Positions 6,357 through 11,325 of a stretch of 11,325 nucleotides of DNA are shown here, in pieces; within the stretch, counting starts at the first letter, position 1, and each line of letters opens with the position of its first letter. Location: the NCBI GenBank assembly GCA_021772235.1, contig JAJFMI010000119.1, positions 1 through 11,325 of the forward strand. Reading direction: 5' to 3'. A program made the translations under genes and the position numbers. The notes under the pieces were generated by a model. That model did not search any database. It was not told the DNA's origin and saw only the letters and a list, made by a program, of their open reading frames with translations. Source of the stretch: Chlamydiota bacterium. GTDB taxonomy: Bacteria; Chlamydiota; Chlamydiia; Chlamydiales; JAJFMI01.

Positions 6357-6388
6357 GGACATGAAATAAATGAAACTTCAGAGGATTT

Positions 6389-7009
6389 ATGGCCCGCTAT
6401 ACAGGACCCAAAAACCGAATTGCACGAAAATATGGCGTAAACATTTTTGGACGACGCCGCAATCCAATGCTACACAAACCTAATCCCCCAGGCGTTCACG
6501 GCGCAAGACGCCGCAAGAAGTCTGATTACGGCTTGCAGTTGGATGAAAAACAAAAGTTGAGAGCTGTCTATGGCATGCTCGCACAGAAAAAACTTAAGCG
6601 TTACTACAAAGAAGCCGTTCGTCGTAAAGAAAATACTTCACACGTCTTCCTTGAGCAACTTGAGTGCCGCCTAGACAATATTGTCTATCGCTTGCGACTT
6701 GCAAACACCATCTTTCACGCCCAACAGATCGTAGCTCATGGCCACGTTCAAGTTAACGGCAAAAAAGTTGATGTACGCTCGTTCCAAGTTAAGCCGGGCA
6801 TGGTGATTTCCATACGTGAAAAATCACAAAACAACGCCTTGATTAAAGAAGCACAAGGCAATACAGCAAGAGAAATCCCCCCTTACCTAGAAATTGAAGA
6901 AGGGAAATTTACCGGCAAGCTGCTAAACACACCTGAGTTCGATCAAGTTCCACTAGCACTACCAATTAACGTGCCGCTAGTTTGCGAATTCCTCGCTCAC
7001 ACTACTTAA
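6389..7009 (+). CDS. rpsD: 30S ribosomal protein S4
   Basis: 206 residues, normal bacterial length. A primary 16S rRNA-binding protein that nucleates assembly of the 30S body. The N-terminus MARYTGPKNRIARKYG and GRRRNPMLHKPNPPGVHG is typical. It has no Cys-x-x-Cys zinc motif, so this is the cysteine-free form. The S4 RNA-binding domain covers about 95-160 (LECRLDNIVYRLRLANTIFHAQQIV, HGHVQVNGKKVDVRSFQVKPGMVIS). The start is supported by AGAGGA (6380-6385) just upstream. It is transcribed alone from its own probable promoter, not within an rpsM-rpsK-rpoA operon. Confidence 0.98.
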   Translation: MARYTGPKNRIARKYGVNIFGRRRNPMLHKPNPPGVHGARRRKKSDYGLQLDEKQKLRAVYGMLAQKKLKRYYKEAVRRKENTSHVFLEQLECRLDNIVYRLRLANTIFHAQQIVAHGHVQVNGKKVDVRSFQVKPGMVISIREKSQNNALIKEAQGNTAREIPPYLEIEEGKFTGKLLNTPEFDQVPLALPINVPLVCEFLAHTT

Positions 7010-7085
7010 AAAGAAAACAATACTTTCTTTTCTGACACTCCCTGCTTTTTCTCCTTGCGAGAAACATACCAGGGAGTACCATTTT
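7009..7085 (+). terminator. Possible terminator region after rpsD
   Basis: Directly after the rpsD stop there is an A/T-only-type hairpin, AAAAGAAA (7009-7016) with TTTCTTTT (7024-7031). Then comes ACTCCCTG (7037-7044) pairing with CAGGGAGT (7070-7077), enclosing a smaller stem TTTCTC/GAGAAA (7048-7053/7059-7064). ATTTTT follows at 7081. This layered structure plus the T-stretch could end the rpsD transcript, but none of the stems is a classic GC-rich terminator. Confidence 0.4.
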
Positions 7086-7415
7086 TCAGGCCCCGGATTA
7101 ACTCTAACATCATCGGCGATTACTCTTTCCTCAATTCTACTCTATCTAAACAAGAGCCAAAAGATTCAACCCAAGTGGATTTGGGATGCTACTGTCTTGA
7201 TTCTTACAGATCCCACTTTAGTAGTATTCACCCTACGTCAAAACGATAAAGCGCCCGACAGCGTGGTTTTAAGAGGTAGCATTTTGGTTTCTGCCATCTT
7301 TCTCAGTGCAATTAGCTTTGCTCTCCTACCAAGAAAAGTGGCAAATATTGGTCTTGCAGCAGCTCTTCCTTTAGCAGGTTGTGTTGCACTTGTAAACTAT
7401 CGCTACAACTCTTGA
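7068..7415 (+). pseudogene. Membrane-protein-like reading frame without a normal start (decayed or mis-started gene)
   Basis: The stretch 7010-7449 lies between rpsD and nfo. The frame ending at the TGA 7413-7415 is open back into the end of rpsD. From about 7068 it reads like a small membrane protein: LTLTSSAITLSSILLYL, then VLILTDPTLVVFTLR, then SILVSAIFLSAISFALL and IGLAAALPLAGCVALV, giving three or four hydrophobic segments. The only standard start codon in frame is a TTG at 7197, with no convincing Shine-Dalgarno. It would drop the first hydrophobic segment and leave 72 residues. Either a rare start is used, an upstream part was lost, or the frame is a remnant. No family recognised. The remaining bases (7416-7449) hold only a weak GAGAGA before nfo. 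Confidence 0.4.
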
Positions 7416-7449
7416 AATTTCTTCTCGTTCATGAGAGAATAGTCTTCTT

Positions 7450-8310
7450 ATGGCAAAGACTTCTAAAGAGAAACTTTTGATTGGCGCGCATACTTCTGCT
7501 GCAGGTGGAGTACATAAAGCTCTTTTGCATGGGCAGCGTATTGGCGCTACTACGATTCAATTTTTCACTAGCAATCAGCGGCAATGGGCAGGCAAGCCCA
7601 TTTCAGATGAAGAGTTAGAGCGCTGGAACAAAGCTAAAGAAGAAACAGGACTAAAAGAGTTAATGACGCACGCCAGCTACTTAATGAATCTTGGCGCTCC
7701 CAATCCTGAAAATCTTGTAAAAAGCCGCAAAGCTTTAGTCGATGAAATCGAGCGCTGCCACCAGTTAGAACTCTCTTATATGAACTTTCATCCTGGCGCA
7801 GCCCTCACTGATAGTGTAGAAACTTGTTTAGATCGCATTATTGAAAGTTTGCTTGAGGTGGAAAAACTTTGCTGTGGCGGTCCTACTCGCCTACTTTTAG
7901 AGGCTACAGCGGGGCAAGGCTCTACTGTTGGTCATGAATTCGCTCATCTCGATTACATTATTAAGGGTGTGGAAAAGAAAATTCCTATTGGTGTCTGTAT
8001 CGACACTTGCCACATTTTCGCAGCAGGATATGACATCCGCAATAAGCAAGCTTGGGACGCAACGCTGAAAGAGTTTAATGATGTTGTCGGTCTTAAGCAT
8101 TTGTATGCGCTTCATGTAAATGATTCCAAATTTCCCTTAGGGAAAAAGCGCGATCGCCACGCTTCTTTAGGCGAAGGCGAAATTGGAATCGAAGGTTTTA
8201 AAGCGATGATGCAGCACCCCGATTTGCGCGAGCTGCCCAAATATTTAGAAACTCCCAATCCGGAAATTTGGCCGGAAGAAATTCAACAGTTGAGAGATTA
8301 TGCCGACTAG
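7450..8310 (+). CDS. nfo: Endonuclease IV (AP endonuclease)
   Basis: 286 residues, the usual length. A zinc-dependent TIM-barrel enzyme of base excision repair that cuts 5' to abasic sites and removes 3'-blocking groups. All nine expected metal ligands are visible: His74 (in THASYLMNLGAP), His114 (NFHPG), Glu151 (LLLEATAGQG), Asp185 and His188 (GVCIDTCHIFAAGYD), His222 (HVNDSK), Asp235 and His237 (RDRHASLGEGEIG), and Glu267 (LETPN). The start ATG has only a weak purine stretch upstream (GAGAGA, more than 10 nt away). Its end overlaps asnS by 11 nt, so the two are probably one operon. The rpsD-nfo proximity matches, from memory, the order in Chlamydia. Confidence 0.97.
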   Translation: MAKTSKEKLLIGAHTSAAGGVHKALLHGQRIGATTIQFFTSNQRQWAGKPISDEELERWNKAKEETGLKELMTHASYLMNLGAPNPENLVKSRKALVDEIERCHQLELSYMNFHPGAALTDSVETCLDRIIESLLEVEKLCCGGPTRLLLEATAGQGSTVGHEFAHLDYIIKGVEKKIPIGVCIDTCHIFAAGYDIRNKQAWDATLKEFNDVVGLKHLYALHVNDSKFPLGKKRDRHASLGEGEIGIEGFKAMMQHPDLRELPKYLETPNPEIWPEEIQQLRDYAD

Positions 8311-9682
8311 AACAAAGATCAAACAGCTTTTGCAAGAAGCAAAAGTGGGCGAAGAAATTAAAGTAGCGGGATGGATTCGTAGCAATCGCGCGCAAAAGAC
8401 CTTTTCCTTCATCGAACTCAATGACGGCTCTACTCTTGGGAATTTCCAAATTGTTGCACAAAATGAACTCTTTGATAGCAGTGATCTCACAACGGGCGCT
8501 GCAATCATTGCCACAGGAAAGCTTGTGGAGAGTCCCGGAGGCAAGCAGAAAGTCGAAATGCAAGCGGAAAAAATCGAACTTGTTGGTGGCTGCCCTGCAG
8601 ATGACTATCCCCTGCAGAAAAAACGCCACTCTTTTGAGTTTTTACGCACCATCGCGCATTTGCGCCCCCGTACAAACACACAAGGTGCCGTCGCGCGCGT
8701 GCGAAACGCCCTTGCTTTTGCTTCACATCGCTTTTTCCAAGAGCGCGGTTTTCTCTATTTGCAAAGTCCTATTATCACAAGTTCTGACTGCGAAGGCGCC
8801 GGTGAAATGTTTCAAGTCAGCTCCCTAGACTTAAATAAACCACCAAAAAACAAAGATGGCTCCATCGACTTTTCCCAGGACTTCTTTGGCAAACCTGCTT
8901 TCCTCACCGTCTCAGGACAACTCAATGGTGAAGCCTACGCTACAGCACTCTCTGACGTTTATACTTTTGGCCCTACATTCCGTGCAGAAAATTCGCATAC
9001 AGCGCGCCACTTGGCGGAATTCTGGATGATTGAACCAGAGATGGCTTTTGCCGACCTTGCCGATACGGCAAAAATTGGCGAAGAGTATCTCAAGTACCTC
9101 GTCAAATACGCAAAGGAAAACTGTGAAGAGGATCTCAACTTCTTTGATCAATGGGTAGAAAAAGGCTTGCACAAGCGCCTCGATCATGTTTTAGAAGCGC
9201 CCTTTGCGTACATTCCCTACACAAAAGCAGTCGAGATTTTGCAAAAATCGGGCGAGAAGTTTGACTTTGAACCGAAATGGGGCATTGATCTACAAACAGA
9301 GCACGAACGCTATCTCACAGAAAAACACGCAAAAAAACCCGTGATCGTCACTGACTATCCAAAAGAAATTAAAGCGTTTTATATGCGTGAAAACGACGAT
9401 AATAAAACCGTTGCCGCGCTTGATATTCTCGTACCAAAAGTGGGAGAGATCATTGGGGGCTCGCAACGTGAAGAGCGTTACGATCGCTTAGAAGCAAAGT
9501 TTAGAGAGCACGAACTCGATATCGAGCATTACAAGTGGTATCTCGATTTACGCCGCTTTGGATCTGTCCCACACAGTGGCTTTGGAGCCGGTTTTGAACG
9601 CCTGGTGCAATTTATTACGGGAATGGAAAACATCCGTGATGTCATCGCATTCCCCCGTGTTCCTGGCCAAGTTGAATTCTAG
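8300..9682 (+). CDS. asnS: Asparaginyl-tRNA synthetase
   Basis: 460 residues, normal for bacterial AsnRS. Class IIb enzyme that charges tRNA-Asn directly with asparagine. An N-terminal OB-fold anticodon-binding domain (about 18-100, KVAGWIRSNRAQKTFSFIELNDGS) is followed by the class II core with SPIITSSDCEGAGEMF (156-171), FLTVSGQLNGEAYATALSDVYTFGPTFRAENS (motif 2, FRAE at 227-230) and HSGFGAGFERLVQF (motif 3, 425-438). The intact core and the typical AsnRS segments before motif 2 favour AsnRS over AspRS. The start ATG is preceded by GAGAG and overlaps nfo by 11 nt. Chlamydiaceae make Asn-tRNA by transamidation and, as I recall, lack this gene, so its presence points to a different chlamydial family. 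Confidence 0.97.
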   Translation: MPTRTKIKQLLQEAKVGEEIKVAGWIRSNRAQKTFSFIELNDGSTLGNFQIVAQNELFDSSDLTTGAAIIATGKLVESPGGKQKVEMQAEKIELVGGCPADDYPLQKKRHSFEFLRTIAHLRPRTNTQGAVARVRNALAFASHRFFQERGFLYLQSPIITSSDCEGAGEMFQVSSLDLNKPPKNKDGSIDFSQDFFGKPAFLTVSGQLNGEAYATALSDVYTFGPTFRAENSHTARHLAEFWMIEPEMAFADLADTAKIGEEYLKYLVKYAKENCEEDLNFFDQWVEKGLHKRLDHVLEAPFAYIPYTKAVEILQKSGEKFDFEPKWGIDLQTEHERYLTEKHAKKPVIVTDYPKEIKAFYMRENDDNKTVAALDILVPKVGEIIGGSQREERYDRLEAKFREHELDIEHYKWYLDLRRFGSVPHSGFGAGFERLVQFITGMENIRDVIAFPRVPGQVEF

Positions 9683-9701
9683 CAATTTAATTAATCACCC
9701 A

Positions 9702-9725
9702 CCTCTTCCTAATTACAAGAAGAGG
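9702..9725. terminator. Weak hairpin between convergent asnS and the unknown gene
   Basis: CCTCTTC (9702-9708) pairs with GAAGAGG (9719-9725) around a 10-nt loop in the 63-nt gap between two convergent genes. The position suits a shared transcription end, but the stem is only 7 bp and no T-run follows on either strand. Confidence 0.4.
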
Positions 9726-9745
9726 AGAACTTCCAAGTCTTGTTA

Positions 9746-10714
9746 TCAGTCATTAAATTGAAGAATTGGATTCCCATTTTCATCTAAAAAAGTAGCCGCC
9801 TCATCTCTATTAATGGCTTTATCAAAGAGACCATCAATGAATCCATTGTGTTCCTGATTGTCATATTCCGGATCAATATCAAAGGCAAGGGATGGTGATA
9901 TAACAAATGCCATACGAGCACCATCACGATTTTCTATTACGTAAACTGCTGCAGTTTTTCCTCTACCATAAGCATCTTCAGATGGTGATTGTTGTGGTTG
10001 TCCATCTGCATCGCGACGATCACAGAGCACAATTCTCCTCCTCTTTTCACTATATTTTTTTTGCGTATCACCGATAAAACGTCCTTTTAGATCACAAAAA
10101 TCCCCTTTAGTATCATATGAATCTTTTGGTTGCGTTTCAGAATATAAAACTTCAGTACTAAAGCCGGGCTGCCGCCCTTCAACTATTGGTAAACCATGTA
10201 AAGTTGCTTCAAGCGCTATCTTAGCATGACGAAACCCTTCTTTATAAGCATCATACCTGTCGGTAAAACAGGGCGCATAAACAGCATATATCGATGCAGG
10301 ACGACCGTTAACAAACCCCTCAGATAGAGGATCAATAATTAGGGGTGTCTCAGCATAAACTGCATGCTGTAGTTCATCATTTGTAATGGTGTAAGATCGA
10401 ACGGACAAGTTGACCCCTTGAAAAGCTTGATTCAACTCACCTAAACCAATAAGAGACTTTTCAGAAACTCTCGCCTCTGAACTCACCATACCTGCAAACA
10501 TTTCAGCATTCTTTTCTATTGCAGGCATAATTGCATCCTTCATTATCAGAAACTTTCCTAATGAAGTTGTGTCGTAACCACCATTTTCACAAAAAACTTC
10601 GAACAACTCCTCAGAAAGGGTAAGACGGCAACCCTCTCTCACCTGATTAATTATTTCTTGCTCTGGAATCTGCTGAATCCCCTGAGCTTGTAATCCTAAT
10701 CCAACTGGTTGCAT
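9746..10714 (-). CDS. Protein of unknown function, 322 residues, soluble
   Basis: I do not recognise a family. The start is well supported: AAGAGG lies 6 nt before the ATG. There is no signal peptide or membrane segment. The N-terminal part (about 1-105) is mainly helical. The middle (about 108-180) contains AETPLIIDPLSEGF and ASIYAVYAPCFTDRYDAYKEGFRHAKIALEATLHGL. A charged segment (about 205-255) has CDLKGRFIGDTQKKYSEKRRR and a low-complexity DADGQPQQSPSEDAYGRG. The C-terminal part (about 258-322) has AAVYVIENRDGARMAFVISPS and is acidic, with NDs near the end. Seven or so cysteines and histidines are scattered without a metal-binding pattern. It is transcribed toward asnS and away from any obvious partner. 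Its lack of features and lineage-specific look would fit a secreted effector or a lineage-restricted cytosolic protein, but nothing in the sequence decides this. Confidence 0.8.
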   Translation of the reverse strand: MQPVGLGLQAQGIQQIPEQEIINQVREGCRLTLSEELFEVFCENGGYDTTSLGKFLIMKDAIMPAIEKNAEMFAGMVSSEARVSEKSLIGLGELNQAFQGVNLSVRSYTITNDELQHAVYAETPLIIDPLSEGFVNGRPASIYAVYAPCFTDRYDAYKEGFRHAKIALEATLHGLPIVEGRQPGFSTEVLYSETQPKDSYDTKGDFCDLKGRFIGDTQKKYSEKRRRIVLCDRRDADGQPQQSPSEDAYGRGKTAAVYVIENRDGARMAFVISPSLAFDIDPEYDNQEHNGFIDGLFDKAINRDEAATFLDENGNPILQFND

Positions 10715-10798
10715 AATACACCTCTTTTTTTAAGTGAAAAATCTTTAATTTCCGATCAGGCTAATCCTAATGGAAGTCAGCATTTTGATTAAGATTTG

Positions 10799-11062
10799 TT
10801 AAGATGTCAATCTTTTTGTATGTAAATCGACTCTGATTTTTTCACTGATTTTTGCACCGCGAGAAAGAAGAGCGTAGACTTTCATAGCAGCACCGTCGGC
10901 TTTGATCGCAAGCTCAATTGCAGGCGTGCCCTTACGATCTGTGGCATTTGGATTTTCACCAGCATTGAGAAGATCAAGAACCTTAACCCATTTTTCATGG
11001 TTTATCGCATGAATAATTTTGGGTTCATGGTAACGTGACCAGCAACAAAAAAGAGAAATCAT
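10799..11062 (-). CDS. Tiny ankyrin-repeat protein
   Basis: 87 residues. After MISLFCCWSRYH the sequence reads as about two ankyrin repeats: IIHAINHEKWVKVLDLLNAGENPNATDRKGTPAIELAIKADG, then a second helix pair AAMKVYALLSRGAKIS (residues about 16-72). The LLNAGENPNATDRKGTPA piece matches the ankyrin loop consensus. Two repeats alone are short for a stable ankyrin domain, so it may be a fragment or an adaptor. Its ATG overlaps the stop of the upstream membrane-protein gene in an ATGA (11062-11059), showing translational coupling. Ankyrin proteins are common in intracellular bacteria and often act on host targets, but no secretion signal is seen here. Confidence 0.7.
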   Translation of the reverse strand: MISLFCCWSRYHEPKIIHAINHEKWVKVLDLLNAGENPNATDRKGTPAIELAIKADGAAMKVYALLSRGAKISEKIRVDLHTKRLTS

Positions 11063-11325
11063 GTTTTTGCGAGATCAGCTCTTCCAGTTACAATGGCTCC
11101 TAAACCAAATAGTGTGACAGCAAAAACAAAGGCCTGCCCAAAGTAGGGAATACTCGCCACTAGAAAGTAGGCAATAAGAATGAGTAAAAATCCAAATTTC
11201 TGCCATTTTTCTCGATGAATTTTTCCAAGTGACCACTTCGACACATAAAGCATAGTGAAGATTTTACCGGTGTAGAAACCGATGACGTTAATTGCGAGAA
11301 GAGTGAGTGCAAACGGCACTCCCAA
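11059..11325 (-). CDS. Membrane protein, C-terminal part only (cut by window end)
   Basis: The frame is open to the window edge, so the apparent TTG start at 11325 is probably internal. The 88 visible residues contain three hydrophobic segments: PFALTLLAINVIGFYTGKIF, GFLLILIAYFLVASIPYFG and AFVFAVTLFGLGAIVTG, with a basic loop WSLGKIHREKWQK between the first two. The arrangement (one segment, basic loop, then a two-segment hairpin with a central Pro-x-x-Gly) resembles the membrane tail of some polymer-forming or bactofilin-related membrane proteins, but I cannot assign a family. It is translationally coupled to the ankyrin protein by an ATGA overlap. Confidence 0.65.
   Translation of the reverse strand: MGVPFALTLLAINVIGFYTGKIFTMLYVSKWSLGKIHREKWQKFGFLLILIAYFLVASIPYFGQAFVFAVTLFGLGAIVTGRADLAKT

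Noticed and set aside
7055..7249. Second plus-strand frame (TTG start) between rpsD and nfo
   Set aside because: Polar, no recognisable pattern, and overlaps the more protein-like hydrophobic frame in another phase.
8198..8629. Minus-strand open frame of 143 codons over nfo/asnS
   Set aside because: Both real genes on the other strand have complete motifs here; this is a shadow frame.
8421..8828. Alternative plus-strand frame of 135 codons inside asnS
   Set aside because: Entirely inside the AsnRS gene, no motif and no ribosome binding site.
10691..10771. Repeated TAATCCTAAT (10691-10700 and 10762-10771)
   Set aside because: Only 10 nt, AT-rich, one copy in coding sequence; likely chance.
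10791..10814. AAGATT/AATCTT hairpin near the end of the ankyrin gene
   Set aside because: A 6-bp AT-rich stem with a 12-nt loop overlapping the stop codon is too weak to call a terminator.
1..11325. tRNA, rRNA, CRISPR array or insertion sequence
   Set aside because: I looked for and did not see clover-leaf ends, rRNA motifs, regularly spaced repeats, transposase motifs or terminal repeats with target duplications.

Overview
The window looks like a chromosomal segment of a Chlamydiota bacterium, most likely one of the amoeba/arthropod-associated 'environmental' families rather than Chlamydiaceae. I infer this from gene content and from memory of gene order. nfo, rpsD and the rhodanese-type yceA/trhO gene sit together, as I recall they do in Chlamydia trachomatis. 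There is also a SNF2 helicase, an ada/ogt-type alkyltransferase beside a MORN-repeat protein, and an asparaginyl-tRNA synthetase (which, as I recall, Chlamydiaceae lack). Base composition is moderately AT-rich and genes are tightly packed with many short overlaps. No taxonomic assignment was computed.

Layout. Positions 1-1385 (+): a 5'-truncated MORN-repeat protein, an O6-alkylguanine-DNA alkyltransferase without a standard start codon, and a small coiled-coil protein, each overlapping the next. Positions 1377-4422 (-): trhO followed by a SNF2-family helicase, overlapping by 14 nt and meeting the first block tail to tail. Positions 4466-6253 (-): a BlaI-type repressor, an M56 membrane metalloprotease of the BlaR1/MecR1 type without a penicillin-sensor domain, and a small secreted protein. 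Positions 6389-9682 (+): rpsD, a doubtful small membrane ORF, nfo and asnS. Positions 9746-11325 (-): an unrecognised 322-residue protein, and a two-gene unit of a truncated membrane protein and a tiny ankyrin protein joined by an ATGA overlap.

The most interesting element is the middle cassette. The same 16-bp palindrome TACTACAACTGTAGTA, close to the known BlaI/MecI operator consensus, occurs exactly twice: 11 nt before the blaI start codon and 11 nt before the start codon of the small secreted protein. The sequence therefore draws a simple circuit: an envelope protease senses something unknown, inactivates the repressor, and releases both its own operon and a secreted output protein. No beta-lactamase or PBP is present, so the signal is probably not handled as classical beta-lactam resistance. 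The cassette lies between rpsD and trhO, which are close neighbours in other chlamydiae as I recall, so it may be an insertion.

Other points to check: a perfect 14-bp inverted repeat that buries the trhO start codon; a perfect 13-bp hairpin just after the MORN stop that falls inside the alkyltransferase reading frame; an apparently shortened inter-lobe segment in the SNF2 helicase; and a membrane-protein-like frame after rpsD with no normal start codon. I saw no tRNA, rRNA, CRISPR array or insertion sequence.
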